Assembly (NCBI RefSeq): GCF_002008365.1
Contig: NZ_MRDL01000054.1
Location: forward strand, 372,001-436,000
From: Rhizobium leguminosarum bv. viciae USDA 2370
Lineage (GTDB): Bacteria; Pseudomonadota; Alphaproteobacteria; Rhizobiales; Rhizobiaceae
DNA: 64,000 nucleotides
Direction of reading: 5' to 3'
Under the pieces are notes generated by a model that made no database searches, had not been told where the DNA came from, and saw only the letters and a program-made list of their open reading frames with translations. Made by a program: the position numbers and the translations under genes. Positions 32,115 through 40,141 of the stretch are shown here, in pieces. Position 1 is the first letter of the stretch; each line of letters opens with the position of its first letter.

Positions 32115-32816
32115 TTACTGACGAAGACACTTTGCCACGATCAGGAACTCCGTCTCCCGCCCCCCGATCTTCCCAGCCGAAGTCGTGCGAAGCAGAAGGC
32201 CGAAAGCTTCATAGAGCCAATAAAGCGGGGGAATTCGGTCCTTGAGCGCGTACACCTGCGTCGACACATACTCGCCGACGAAGACGACATCCATGCCGAG
32301 TTCCTTCAATGTTCCTGCAATCTCCGAATGGGATGCCTCCGCGGCGTGCTCGACGCGGAAGGGGGCATAGCCCGGTTTTCCGGCGTTTTTCTGCCTGAGC
32401 ACGTAGCGATAGAACAAGACGTGGGTCCACCAGGGTGTCAGATCGGTGAAGATCCCCTTGGCTGAGTTCAGGATCGGACCCTTGACGAACACCAGACCAC
32501 CGGGAGACAGGGTGTCATGGGCTCTCAACAAGGCAGAGCGCGGGCTTTCCAAATGCTCGAGAACGTCCCAGAAGACGCAGGCGTCGAAGCGGCGATCTCC
32601 ATAGTCGATGGTTTGAGCATCGCCGAGGATCCGCTCAGCGGCGTCCTTGTTCTTCTCGAGCTGCTCCTTGGAGATATCGACAACGGTATATCTCGCTCCT
32701 TGCAAGGGGATATGCGTGCGAGAGCCACCTCCAACCTCAAGGATATTTGTGTCGGTCTTGCTGGAAAACGCTGATTGTGCGTGCGACAGCGCGTCGTTTA
32801 CCCACGGCGAAGCCAT
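32115..32816 (-). CDS. Class I SAM-dependent methyltransferase
   Basis: 233 aa. The SAM-binding motif I is TNILEVGGGSRTHIPL; motif II is YTVVDISKEQLE; CVFWDVLEHLESPRSALLRA and LSPGGLVFVKGPIL are the later motifs of Methyltransf_11/UbiE-like enzymes. The C-terminal part contains a hydrophobic stretch (LYWLYEAFGLLLR). Substrate unknown; such genes often accompany surface polysaccharide or lipid modification, but no such cluster is here. A poly-AT stretch lies upstream (32840-32900). Confidence 0.82.
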   Translation of the reverse strand: MASPWVNDALSHAQSAFSSKTDTNILEVGGGSRTHIPLQGARYTVVDISKEQLEKNKDAAERILGDAQTIDYGDRRFDACVFWDVLEHLESPRSALLRAHDTLSPGGLVFVKGPILNSAKGIFTDLTPWWTHVLFYRYVLRQKNAGKPGYAPFRVEHAAEASHSEIAGTLKELGMDVVFVGEYVSTQVYALKDRIPPLYWLYEAFGLLLRTTSAGKIGGRETEFLIVAKCLRQ

Positions 32817-33016
32817 AATCTTTCCCTCCTGAAAGATTAGCGTTTACGACTATAAGTAAGCATTAATATAATATTTTAGCAATATTTTAAACATATCTAG
32901 TTGAGTGGCGCCGTCTGGTCGGAATTGGCAGGCAACTCGTCAGCCTAGTTTCGCGCAACCTTCCTGATGTATCCGCAGGTCTGATGATCTTTGAGGCGCT
33001 TCAGCCGGAGGAATGC

Positions 33017-33337
33017 ATGACGGTGGGAATTATTCGGGCTCTGGCTGCCCTGGCGATGATGACGGGCCTTGCCGGCTGCATCGACCATGCCAATGATCCC
33101 GTACTCCTGGCGGTCGGCGTGCCGGTCAATCCGCCTGCTGTTGCGCACGGCCTGTGCATGACCGACGGCAACGCCATGTATGATGAGGCGAGGAAGCAGT
33201 ATCAGCTGCGCGCCCAGCTGACCGGGTATGCCGGAGCCGATGAGCTGGAGGCCGAAACGACGGCGCGCGCCGCCGCCCACCGGCAATATGTCGCCTGCCT
33301 CTCCGGCCAGGGCTACCGGACATTATACGCGAATTGA
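33017..33337 (+). CDS. Small hypothetical lipoprotein (106 aa)
   Basis: The ATG at 33017 follows GGAGG by five bases. The signal sequence IIRALAALAMMTGLAGC ends in the lipobox LAGC, so Cys21 would be lipidated. The mature part contains HGLCMTDGNAMYDEARKQYQ and a terminal cysteine in VACLSGQGYRTLYAN. No family recognised. Likely attached to the inner or outer membrane facing the periplasm. Confidence 0.75.
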   Translation: MTVGIIRALAALAMMTGLAGCIDHANDPVLLAVGVPVNPPAVAHGLCMTDGNAMYDEARKQYQLRAQLTGYAGADELEAETTARAAAHRQYVACLSGQGYRTLYAN

Positions 33338-33469
33338 GAACAGAGAATTCAGCTTTCCTCACCAGCGCCGTTCGAGCCCTTCTGCTGATCGCGACTTTTC
33401 ACGTTTTTCAGCGATTTAGTCACGTCGGATCGCCTGCAATCACGAGTTTTGGAATTACATGTGAGCCGC

Positions 33470-33497
33470 GGAACTCCGCACCCGGGAAAGGCATTCT
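33470..33497 (+). promoter_or_regulatory. Possible EcfG-type (general stress) promoter
   Basis: GGAAC at 33470-33474, then 17 bases, then CATTCT, about 30 bp before the start of the exported protein gene at 33529. Alphaproteobacterial EcfG/RpoE2 promoters have GGAAC with a 16-17-base spacer and a GTT-type -10. The -10 here is a weak match, so the call is tentative. Confidence 0.35.
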
Positions 33498-33528
33498 CTC
33501 GAGATAAATCCAGTAAGGAGGGTTTATC

Positions 33529-33900
33529 ATGAAGATGCTCAGGCTCACCCCTTCCAGCGCCGCACTCGGCGCCCTTCTCGCCCTCGCGTCGATTGTCCCC
33601 GCGCGAGCCGCACCCGTCCAGACGGGCTCCCCGCCAACTGTCTCGGACGTGAAAATGGTGCAATATAAACCACATGCCGGGTCCTGGCATGGCTATCAGG
33701 GCTTCCGCACCGAGCGCCCCGGCACCCGCCGCCATTCCGATGGCTACTGGTATCCACTTGCCGCTTTCGGCGTCGAGGCCGGCACCACGGGCTCCATCGT
33801 CCGCCCGCCGGTGAACAGGCCGGCAGCTCCGGAAATGTGCAACCCTACGTTTTCTGGATCGATCGGCCCCGGTAGCATGCCCTGTGATAACGGCTATTGA
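33529..33900 (+). CDS. Small exported BA14K-like protein
   Basis: 123 aa. AAGGAGGG precedes the ATG at good spacing. A signal peptide (LGALLALASIVPARA then APVQTG) leads to a mature region with WHGYQGFRTERPGTRRHSDG and YWYPLAAFG, the aromatic WxGYxGxR...DGYWYP pattern of BA14K family surface proteins in Rhizobiales. The C-terminus has two cysteines (EMCNPTF and MPCDNGY). Family members are immunoreactive/lectin-like in Brucella; the role in rhizobia is unclear. A terminator follows. Confidence 0.75.
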   Translation: MKMLRLTPSSAALGALLALASIVPARAAPVQTGSPPTVSDVKMVQYKPHAGSWHGYQGFRTERPGTRRHSDGYWYPLAAFGVEAGTTGSIVRPPVNRPAAPEMCNPTFSGSIGPGSMPCDNGY

Positions 33901-33915
33901 GCCGGCAAATGAAAG

Positions 33916-33939
33916 AGGCGGCGATGAGCCGCCTTTTTC
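33916..33939 (+). terminator. Rho-independent terminator after the BA14K-like gene
   Basis: AGGCGGC (33916-33922) and GCCGCCT (33928-33934) form a 7-bp stem with loop GATGA, followed by TTTTTC. It starts 16 bp after the stop codon. Confidence 0.88.
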
Positions 33940-34054
33940 TCGATCGGGCCGCCGCTCACATATCCGTGACCCCCGCTTTGGCACCGTAGTATGTGACAGA
34001 TCGCCTTCCTAACTCCGGGGCGTAAATTCCACGAATCCTCCCAAGGAGACGATC

Positions 34055-34357
34055 ATGACCACGACTTTCAAGCACGACCTGATGGCCGCTGCCTTCGGCG
34101 CAATCCTCGGCCTCTCGGCCTTCTCGGCCACGGCAGCTCCCCTCCAGTCGAGCGCGACGGAGCAGGGTGCAGCCACGCGTCCGGTTGCCCAGCAAGAAAC
34201 CACGGTGCAGCACGACAGGCGCACGACCGGTTCGATCGGCGAGCGCGCCTCGGAAACCACGGGCTCGACACATTATATGATGAACCCGAAGAAGCCGCTC
34301 AACATGGATTGCAAGCTCGGCTTCAACCCGACGAGCAGCTCCAGCTGCAATTACTGA
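34055..34357 (+). CDS. Small hypothetical exported protein (100 aa)
   Basis: CAAGGAGACGATC precedes the ATG, an excellent ribosome binding site. Signal peptide FGAILGLSAFSATA then APLQSS. The mature part is Thr/Ser/Gln-rich and ends with two cysteines (MDCKLGFNP and SSSCNY). It shares the TTGSI motif and the two-cysteine end with the preceding exported protein, so the two may be diverged relatives. It overlaps the convergent monooxygenase gene by 7 bp. Confidence 0.7.
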   Translation: MTTTFKHDLMAAAFGAILGLSAFSATAAPLQSSATEQGAATRPVAQQETTVQHDRRTTGSIGERASETTGSTHYMMNPKKPLNMDCKLGFNPTSSSSCNY

Positions 34358-34674
34358 CGAGACGCTCGGCCGTTCGCCATCGCGAGCGGCCGTTCTTCCA
34401 GAACGTCATAGGCTGGCAGATCGACTTTCATCCTGTCCCTCCAGGTCTCCAGAAATGCCAGGGTCTCGCCTCCCTCAAGATGGGCCGTCAATGATTCCCG
34501 ATCCTGCCAGCGTTGAGCGACCAGAAAGCGTCCGGTCGGCCCGTCCTCCAGGACAATGCCGTAAAAGAGGCATCCCTCTTCAGTTCTCGTGCCGAGGCTG
34601 ATCGCCTCAACGTCGGTGACGAAATCATGAAGGTCGGACGGATCAAGGTGGATGTAGCCCATGAGGATAAGCAT
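34351..34674 (-). CDS. Antibiotic-biosynthesis monooxygenase (ABM/YgiN-like) domain protein
   Basis: 107 aa with the dimeric ferredoxin-like ABM pattern: MGYIHLDPSDLHDFVTDVEA, then TRTEEGCLFYGIVLED, then FLVAQRWQDRESLTAHLEGG and ETLAFLETW. Members act as quinol monooxygenases or as small cofactor-free oxygenases. It lies 5 bp downstream of the quinone-oxidoreductase-like gene on the same strand, so the two form an operon concerned with quinone or electrophile handling, probably under the adjacent TetR. Confidence 0.82.
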   Translation of the reverse strand: MLILMGYIHLDPSDLHDFVTDVEAISLGTRTEEGCLFYGIVLEDGPTGRFLVAQRWQDRESLTAHLEGGETLAFLETWRDRMKVDLPAYDVLEERPLAMANGRASRQ

Positions 34675-34679
34675 GCTTG

Positions 34680-35711
34680 TTACGCCCCCTTCTTCAATGG
34701 CATGACCGTGAGCACGATCTTGCCTTGGATGTGGCCTTTGGCGGCGCGTTCGTGCGCCTTGCGAGCCTCGGCGAGCGGGTAGGTGCTGTCTATGGCGACG
34801 CGGATCGTCCCGTCATCGAGCAAGCGGCCGACGTCCGTCAGCTGGCCCCCGCTCGACCGGACCTGGGTTGCCGAGACCGTGACGCCCAGCTTCTCGGCAT
34901 CCTCGGCACCGGCAAAGCCCAAGGGGTACACCGGGAACAATGCGCCGCCGCGCTTCAGCGTGCGCAGGAAGCGACCTGATGTCGGCCCGCCAAGCGCGTC
35001 GATGACAAGGTCAATGTCATGCGCGACGTTCTCGGGTGGCGTTCTGGTGTAATCGATGAATGCGTTGGCGCCGAGTTCGAGCAAGAGGGATTCATGCTTG
35101 CCCGATGCCACGGCGATGACGTCAGCGCCTTTCAGTTTGGCGATCTGCAGCGCGAAATGCCCGACGCCGCCGGCCGCCCCGTTGACGAGCACGGTCTTGC
35201 CCTTGAGCGGCACGGGCTGATGCCTATGCGGCTGAAGCGGATTGGGCTCGTTGTGCCCCAGTTCGATCATGAACTGCCACGCGGTGAGCAGCGACATCGG
35301 CGCGCCGGCGGCATGCACGTGATCGATGCCGGCAGGCTTGAGGGCAAGATCCGACGCCGGCACGCTGACATACTCGGCATAGGCCCTGCTTTCCCCGACA
35401 CTGAAAAATCGAACCATGGAGTAGACCTCGTCGCCGACGGAGAAACCTCCGACATCGTCGGCGACCGCTTCGACGACACCTGAGACATCCGTGCCCAGAA
35501 TGATCGGGAACGGCACTTGCGGCCGCCATTCCGGCGGAAGCGCCTTATAGCCATCGCGCAGGTACCAGTCGGGAGGATTGATGCCGATAGCGTGCACGCG
35601 AACAAGGACCTCTCCCGGCTTCGGCTCAGGCTTCGGCGCGTTCTCGTAGCGCAGCACCTCGGGGCCGCCAAAGGCATGAATCCGGATCGCTTTCATTGTT
35701 TCACCCGACAT
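34680..35711 (-). CDS. NADP-dependent quinone/zeta-crystallin-type oxidoreductase
   Basis: 343 aa of the medium-chain dehydrogenase superfamily without zinc ligands. Features are the KAIRIHAFGGPEVLRYENAP start, GTDVSGVVEAV, VYSMVRFF, VLVNGAAGGVGHFALQIAKL for the Rossmann fold and a C-terminal GHIQGKIVLTV. The ATG at 35711 follows GGAG by eight bases; an internal ATG at 35696 would give the more canonical start. It reduces quinones or enones with NADPH. Divergent from a TetR gene with three operator-like repeats between them. Confidence 0.88.
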   Translation of the reverse strand: MSGETMKAIRIHAFGGPEVLRYENAPKPEPKPGEVLVRVHAIGINPPDWYLRDGYKALPPEWRPQVPFPIILGTDVSGVVEAVADDVGGFSVGDEVYSMVRFFSVGESRAYAEYVSVPASDLALKPAGIDHVHAAGAPMSLLTAWQFMIELGHNEPNPLQPHRHQPVPLKGKTVLVNGAAGGVGHFALQIAKLKGADVIAVASGKHESLLLELGANAFIDYTRTPPENVAHDIDLVIDALGGPTSGRFLRTLKRGGALFPVYPLGFAGAEDAEKLGVTVSATQVRSSGGQLTDVGRLLDDGTIRVAIDSTYPLAEARKAHERAAKGHIQGKIVLTVMPLKKGA

Positions 35712-35743
35712 CGCTTTTCTCCATCAGGACAGATGTGCTATTG

Positions 35744-35809
35744 AATTCGGAGCGCTGCCCCGGTTTATCCGGAGCGCCGCCCCGTTTAAGCGGAGCACTG
35801 CGCCGCTTG
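35744..35809. promoter_or_regulatory. Three tandem operator-like repeats between oxidoreductase and TetR genes
   Basis: Three copies of CGGAGC-rCyGC-nCCG begin at 35748, 35770 and 35791, spaced 22 and 21 bp, two helical turns apart. Each is itself a degenerate dyad; the third reads AAGCGG...CCGCTT. They lie 37-103 bp upstream of the oxidoreductase start and end 12 bp before the TetR start, fitting binding sites for the adjacent TetR. Binding is inferred. Confidence 0.65.
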
Positions 35810-35821
35810 TCAAGAGGTATG

Positions 35822-36376
35822 ATGAGAGCCGACGCGAAAAAGAACTACGATCACATCCTCGCCGTTGCCCGTGAACTGCTGACGGGAGGAGGTGCCGATG
35901 CCTCGCTGCGCGACATTGCCCGCAAAGCGGGGGTGGGGGATGGGACGCTGTACCGCCACTTTCCGACGCGGGAGGCGCTGCTGGAGGCGCTTCTCCGCAA
36001 CGGCTTCGACGCGCTGAAGGAAAGGGCGCACGCACTCGAAACGTCGAACGAGCCCGATGCCGCTCTGGTGACCTGGCTGCGGGAGGTCGTCGCTATGGCG
36101 CATCATTATAGTGGTGCCATTGCCGCGGTGGTCGCCGCGATCGCCGACGAAGGCTCCGCGCTTCATGCCTCCTGCGTCACCATGAAAGCAGCCGGAACGC
36201 GCCTGCTTGTCCGCGCCCAGGCCGAAGGCGTGGCGCGATCCGACATGGACGGGACGGATCTGTTTGCAATGGTCGGAGCATTGGCATGGATCGGCGACCA
36301 GCCTTCGCTCGCCCCACGCGCGGATCATCTGTTCGACATCATCTCGAGCGCGATCCTGACGGGCAAAGTGCGATGA
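35822..36376 (+). CDS. TetR-family transcriptional regulator
   Basis: 184 aa. AAGAGG precedes two adjacent ATGs (35819 and 35822); the second is better spaced. The N-terminal helix-turn-helix is ILAVARELLTGGGADASLRD followed by IARKAGVGDGTLYRHFPTRE. The C-terminal ligand domain matches the SBP/YcdC-like group (LLVRAQAEGVARSDMDGTDL). It should repress the divergent oxidoreductase and itself through the three repeats between them. Confidence 0.9.
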   Translation: MRADAKKNYDHILAVARELLTGGGADASLRDIARKAGVGDGTLYRHFPTREALLEALLRNGFDALKERAHALETSNEPDAALVTWLREVVAMAHHYSGAIAAVVAAIADEGSALHASCVTMKAAGTRLLVRAQAEGVARSDMDGTDLFAMVGALAWIGDQPSLAPRADHLFDIISSAILTGKVR

Positions 36377-36647
36377 CCAGGCTGAAATCCGTTCGATCTC
36401 GGCGACCGACAGGCGACGGGATGATCGGTGGCTGCAACGATGACAGTCATTCCTCTCGCATTTGCGGCACAAATGTTGCGTCGAATGCAAAAATGCAATA
36501 AGTACAGAATCGTGCAAACTGGTGACAGTGGGTGTTGCGAAAAGCCGCAGCCAAGAGCGATTGACGCGTCTGCCTTGGAATTGCCATGCTCGCCGCGATG
36601 GTCGCATTTCATAATCAATCGAATTTCAGACACAGGTGGGGATAGTC

Positions 36648-37313
36648 ATGACTGCAAAGGCCGCATGCTCCGATTTCCTGCATTTTTTCCGCTCCTGGAT
36701 CAGCAACCCGCTTCGGGTCGCGGCCATCGCGCCGTCGGGGGATTCGCTTGCCAGGATCATGACCAGTGAAATTGCCGCACTCGACGGTCCGATCATCGAA
36801 CTCGGCCCGGGAACCGGCGTCTTCACCCGTGCGCTGTTGGCGCGCGGCGTCAGTGAGGCGGATCTGACCCTGATCGAGTATGGCCCGGAGTTCATCAATT
36901 CGCTGCAGGCGCGGTTCCCGACGGCGCGCGTGTTACAAATGGATGCCGCCCATCTCTCCCATGCCGATATTTTCGAAGGCGAACCGGTCGGCGCAGTTGT
37001 CAGCGGCCTGCCGCTTTTGTCCATGTCGCCGCGCAAGATCACCTCGATCATGGCTGGCGCCTTCGCCTATATGCGGCCGGGCGGGGCGGTTTATCAGTTT
37101 ACCTATGGTCCGCGCTGCCCGGTGTCGCGGCCGATCCTCGACCGTCTCGGCTTGAAGGCGGTGCGCATCGGCGGCACGGTGCGCAACCTGCCGCCGGCCT
37201 CCGTCTACCGGATTTCGCGCCGCAAGCCGCTGGAATTGTCGAGCGAGCGCTATCGCCAGAGCGACACCGAAATCGACGACGTCGCCGCCTTTTCCAACGA
37301 AACCGGCGGCTGA
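36648..37313 (+). CDS. Phospholipid N-methyltransferase-like SAM methyltransferase
   Basis: 221 aa from the ATG at 36648 (GGTGGGG upstream). The pattern FLHFFRSWISNPLRVAAIAP followed by SGDSLARIM, then PIIELGPGTGVFTRALLARG, matches the PmtA/COG3963 group related to rRNA adenine dimethylases. PmtA makes phosphatidylcholine from phosphatidylethanolamine in rhizobia, a lipid needed for symbiosis. The gene is a little longer than typical PmtA and may be a paralogue; no symbol is assigned. It is followed 19 bp later by a TetR gene. Confidence 0.75.
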   Translation: MTAKAACSDFLHFFRSWISNPLRVAAIAPSGDSLARIMTSEIAALDGPIIELGPGTGVFTRALLARGVSEADLTLIEYGPEFINSLQARFPTARVLQMDAAHLSHADIFEGEPVGAVVSGLPLLSMSPRKITSIMAGAFAYMRPGGAVYQFTYGPRCPVSRPILDRLGLKAVRIGGTVRNLPPASVYRISRRKPLELSSERYRQSDTEIDDVAAFSNETGG

Positions 37314-37332
37314 ACGATGATGCCGGGCCGGA

Positions 37333-37968
37333 ATGGCTGAGAACAAGCGGACGGAGACCACGGAAGGCAGGCGGGAACGCAAGCGTCGGCAGACGCGCGA
37401 GCGCATCGAAAACGCTGCGATGACCCTGTTTCTCCAGCGCGGCTTCGACGCCACGACCATCGAGGACATCACCGAAGCGGCCGATGTCTCCAAGCGTAGT
37501 TTCTTCGATTATTTCCCCTCCAAGGAAGAGGTGGTTTTCGCTTGGCAGGATAGCTTTGCCGATCGGCTGATGGCGGCAATCGCCGCAAGGCCTGCAGATG
37601 ATTCTTCCGTCGAGGCGGTCGAGGCGGCAATCACCGCAACCGTCATCGCCTCGGTTGACGAGCGCGGCCTCGCGCTTGGCGAACTCATCCGTCGCACGCC
37701 GGCGCTGAAGGCCCGCGATCAGCTGAAATACGCCAGGCTCGAACAGAAGCTCGCCGAGGCGCTGCTGCTGCGCAAGGGAAATGATCCAGAGCAGCGGTCG
37801 CGCATGCGCCTCCTTGCGGCGATCGTCATCGGCGCGCTGCGCGTCGGTGGCGAACTCTGGCAGCAGCGCCCGCCGGGCGCCTCGCTTGAGGATTTCGCCC
37901 GGGAGATCTTCGCCGACCTCTGGAAGATGCTGGCGGAGTTCGGCGACCAGGCGAAGACCAGGCTTTGA
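37333..37968 (+). CDS. TetR-family transcriptional regulator
   Basis: 211 aa. The HTH is RERIENAAMTLFLQRGFDAT followed by TIEDITEAADVSKRSFFDYF, of the AcrR type. The ligand domain is helical with no identifiable class. It lies 19 bp downstream of the methyltransferase gene on the same strand, suggesting co-transcription. The 274 bp downstream before the aldo-keto reductase hold no supported gene. Confidence 0.88.
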   Translation: MAENKRTETTEGRRERKRRQTRERIENAAMTLFLQRGFDATTIEDITEAADVSKRSFFDYFPSKEEVVFAWQDSFADRLMAAIAARPADDSSVEAVEAAITATVIASVDERGLALGELIRRTPALKARDQLKYARLEQKLAEALLLRKGNDPEQRSRMRLLAAIVIGALRVGGELWQQRPPGASLEDFAREIFADLWKMLAEFGDQAKTRL

Positions 37969-38242
37969 CGTACGTCGCCTGAGGATCAGCGTGCACACCC
38001 CGCGCGCCAGTGGCCTGTAATGTTTTCATCGCCGTCACTGTTATCCCCGCGGTGCGATCCTATATCTGCAAGCGTCGCAGCGACCACATTCTCATTTATC
38101 ATCTCGATGGGCGGGTCATCACCATGCCGGCATCACTTTCGATCAGGGCAGGCATTCGCGTCCGAAGACGTCTCCAAAAGCCCAGGCATCTCCGACCATT
38201 CCACCGACTTTCAATGATCTATTGACCAAGAGAGGAAAGACC

Positions 38243-39139
38243 ATGTCCAGTTACACCGCAGCCAACTACAACGCAGCGAAGTCAGGCACCTTCAAGATCG
38301 GCGGCGAGATCGAGGTCAACCGTCTCGGTTTCGGCGCCATGCGCGTCACCGGCAAGGGCATCTGGGGCGAACCGGCCGATCATGCCGAATCCATCCGCAC
38401 GCTGAAGCGCCTGCCGGAACTCGGCGTCAACTTCATCGATACGGCCGATTCCTACGGCCCCGATGTCTCCGAATGGCTGATCAAGGAAGCGCTGCATCCC
38501 TATGGCGGCAAGTCGATCATCGCCACCAAGGGCGGCCTGACCCGCCACGGTCCCGATATCTGGCTGCCCGTCGGCCGTCCGGAATATCTGATCCAGCAGG
38601 CGCATAAGAGCCTGCGCAATCTTGGGCTCGAGCAGATCGATCTCTGGCAGCTTCATAGGATCGATCAGAAGGTGCCGGCCAAGGAACAGTTCGATGCGAT
38701 CAAATCGCTGCTCGATAGCGGCCTCATCCGCCATGCGGGTCTGAGCGAAGTGTCCGTTGCCGACATTGAAGCCGCCTCGAAGTACTTCAAGGTCGCGACC
38801 GTCCAGAACCGCTACAATCTCGTCGATCGCACCAGCGAAGACGTGCTCGATTACTGCGCCAAGCATAATATCGGCTTCATCCCCTGGTACCCGCTGGCCG
38901 CCGGCGACCTCGCCAAGCCGGGCTCGCTGCTCGATACGATCGCCAAAAAGCACAATGCCGCGCCAAGCCAGATCGCGCTCGCCTGGGTGCTGAAACGCAG
39001 CCCGGTCATGCTGCCGATCCCCGGCACCTCCAAGGTCAAGCATCTCGAGGAAAACGTCGCAGCCGTCGACATCACCCTCTCGAGCGAGGAATTCTCCGCC
39101 CTCGACGCCGAAGGCCGGAAGCTCTTCAAGGCGGCTTGA
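38243..39139 (+). CDS. Aldo/keto reductase
   Basis: 298 aa from the ATG at 38243, which follows GAGGAAAG. AKR motifs: NFIDTADSYGPDVSEWLIKE with catalytic Asp and Tyr, IIATKGG with the catalytic Lys, IDLWQLHRID with the His, and the NADP-binding LPIPGTSKVKHLEENVAAV. The IolS/YhdN-like group reduces small aldehydes or ketones with NADPH. It may belong with the TetR gene upstream, although 274 bp separate them. Confidence 0.9.
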   Translation: MSSYTAANYNAAKSGTFKIGGEIEVNRLGFGAMRVTGKGIWGEPADHAESIRTLKRLPELGVNFIDTADSYGPDVSEWLIKEALHPYGGKSIIATKGGLTRHGPDIWLPVGRPEYLIQQAHKSLRNLGLEQIDLWQLHRIDQKVPAKEQFDAIKSLLDSGLIRHAGLSEVSVADIEAASKYFKVATVQNRYNLVDRTSEDVLDYCAKHNIGFIPWYPLAAGDLAKPGSLLDTIAKKHNAAPSQIALAWVLKRSPVMLPIPGTSKVKHLEENVAAVDITLSSEEFSALDAEGRKLFKAA

Positions 39140-39147
39140 CGGGCGCT

Positions 39148-39230
39148 GACAGCTGCCCCTCACCCTAACCTTGCCGGGTCGAGCCACTCGTCTCGACCCC
39201 GGTTGGTGCCGGCAGGCGGATGCGGGGCAA
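39148..39230. repeat. Decayed copy of the CCCCTCACCCTAACC repeat
   Basis: Begins GCTGCCCCTCACCCTAACC like the intact element at 44682-44825, then diverges, with TCGAGCCACTCGTCTCGACC in the middle and GGCGGATGCGGGGCAAGCC as a degraded right arm. It follows the aldo-keto reductase stop by 8 bp. Confidence 0.6.
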
Positions 39231-39394
39231 GCCATCGGCGATCCGCGAGGCCGCAATTTTCGGCATAATTTTGACCATCCGGTCAAACATGCTGCAAAAT
39301 GAGGCGGTGACCTGTTATTTTGAGGGCAAGCATTGCATCCAGTGCATTGCTGCATTGCGGTATTTTCGCTATTCCGAATCAAAAGAATTGGGTA

Positions 39395-39520
39395 TCACTA
39401 TCTTCGTAAGCAGCGCACTCCTCCTCCCAGCGCTCTTACATCGGACTGACAACACTCCTCCTCCCAGTTGTCAGTCAGGATCAAGAGCCCGGCGCACCTC
39501 CTCCCGCGTCGGGCTTTTTT
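39395..39520 (+). ncRNA. Three-hairpin anti-Shine-Dalgarno sRNA (ar14/NfeR1-like)
   Basis: Three consecutive hairpins each expose CTCCTCC. Hairpin 1 has stem AGCGC/GCGCT (39412-39416, 39430-39434) with loop ACTCCTCCTCCCA. Hairpin 2 has the perfect 9-bp stem ACTGACAAC/GTTGTCAGT (39445-39453, 39467-39475) with the identical 13-base loop. Hairpin 3 is the terminator, AGCCCGGCGC/GCGTCGGGCT (39486-39495, 39506-39515) with loop ACCTCCTCCC and a T-run. This is the layout of the rhizobial ar14 family (Smr14C2/NfeR1), which base-pairs with ribosome binding sites of transporter mRNAs. A possible promoter is TTGCTG-17-TATTCC (39347-39375), giving a start near 39382; the 5' end is uncertain. Confidence 0.85.
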
Positions 39521-39558
39521 CTTTTCCTGCAAGTCTGTTTTCTCCCAAGTCGAATCGA

Positions 39559-39942
39559 TCAATTGCCAATACGGGCAACGCCGCTTTTGCCGTTGTCCCG
39601 GGTCCATTTGACCTTGTTGGCGCCGGCGCGTTCGAGTTCGAAGCACATCGGCTTGCCCTTGTTCCAGCTCTGGAATTTCTGGCAGAGGCGGTTGGCGTCG
39701 ATCCACCATTGGCCGGTATCGCTTGGCTTGACATAGCGGCCGAGACCGATCGCCTGGCCGTTGCCGTCGACCTTGCCGGAGGAGCGGAAGATCAGTGGCA
39801 GTTCACCGCCGAGCGGTGTGGAGAGGTAGACCGTCTTGCCGATGATGTCGCGGCGGATATCGGCCTCGCCAAGCGTCTCCGTCGAGCCGAGAGAAGGCAT
39901 CAGCATCAATGTCGATAAGCCTGTGATCGCGAGCAACTTCAT
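39559..39942 (-). CDS. Small exported protein, DUF995-like
   Basis: 127 aa from the ATG at 39942 (a GTG one codon earlier is also open). Signal peptide LLAITGLSTLMLMPSLGS. The mature part GKTVYLSTPLGGELPLIFRS then DGNGQAIGLGRYVKPSDTGQ, WWIDANRLCQKFQSW and KGKPMCFELERAG resembles the small periplasmic DUF995-type proteins abundant in rhizobia. It has two cysteines about 15 residues apart. Function unknown. It is convergent with the sRNA, whose terminator lies about 40 bp beyond its stop. Confidence 0.7.
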   Translation of the reverse strand: MKLLAITGLSTLMLMPSLGSTETLGEADIRRDIIGKTVYLSTPLGGELPLIFRSSGKVDGNGQAIGLGRYVKPSDTGQWWIDANRLCQKFQSWNKGKPMCFELERAGANKVKWTRDNGKSGVARIGN

Positions 39943-40005
39943 CACCCTGATCCATCGATTGAATGTGATCGGACAAAACGCCGTGGACAGCCTAAAGTTT
40001 CAGGA

Positions 40006-40060
40006 GCAATTCCAGCAAAAGCGCGCAGCGGTTCTTACAGGAAAGCTCTTGTCCACCTCC
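40006..40060. repeat. Partial copy of the GAGCAATTCC palindromic repeat
   Basis: GAGCAATTCCAGCAAAAGCGCGCAGCGGTT matches the left arm and centre of the repeat seen intact at 7451-7500 and 41427-41474. The right arm GGAATTGC is missing, so this is a decayed copy in the 200-bp gap between divergent genes. Confidence 0.65.
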
Positions 40061-40141
40061 CGCGGTTTGACTCGGCAAGCCTCGTCGGACTATTTGAACG
40101 GGCGCCGCCTGTCCGGTGCGTGAACCGATTGGAGTTTGGTC

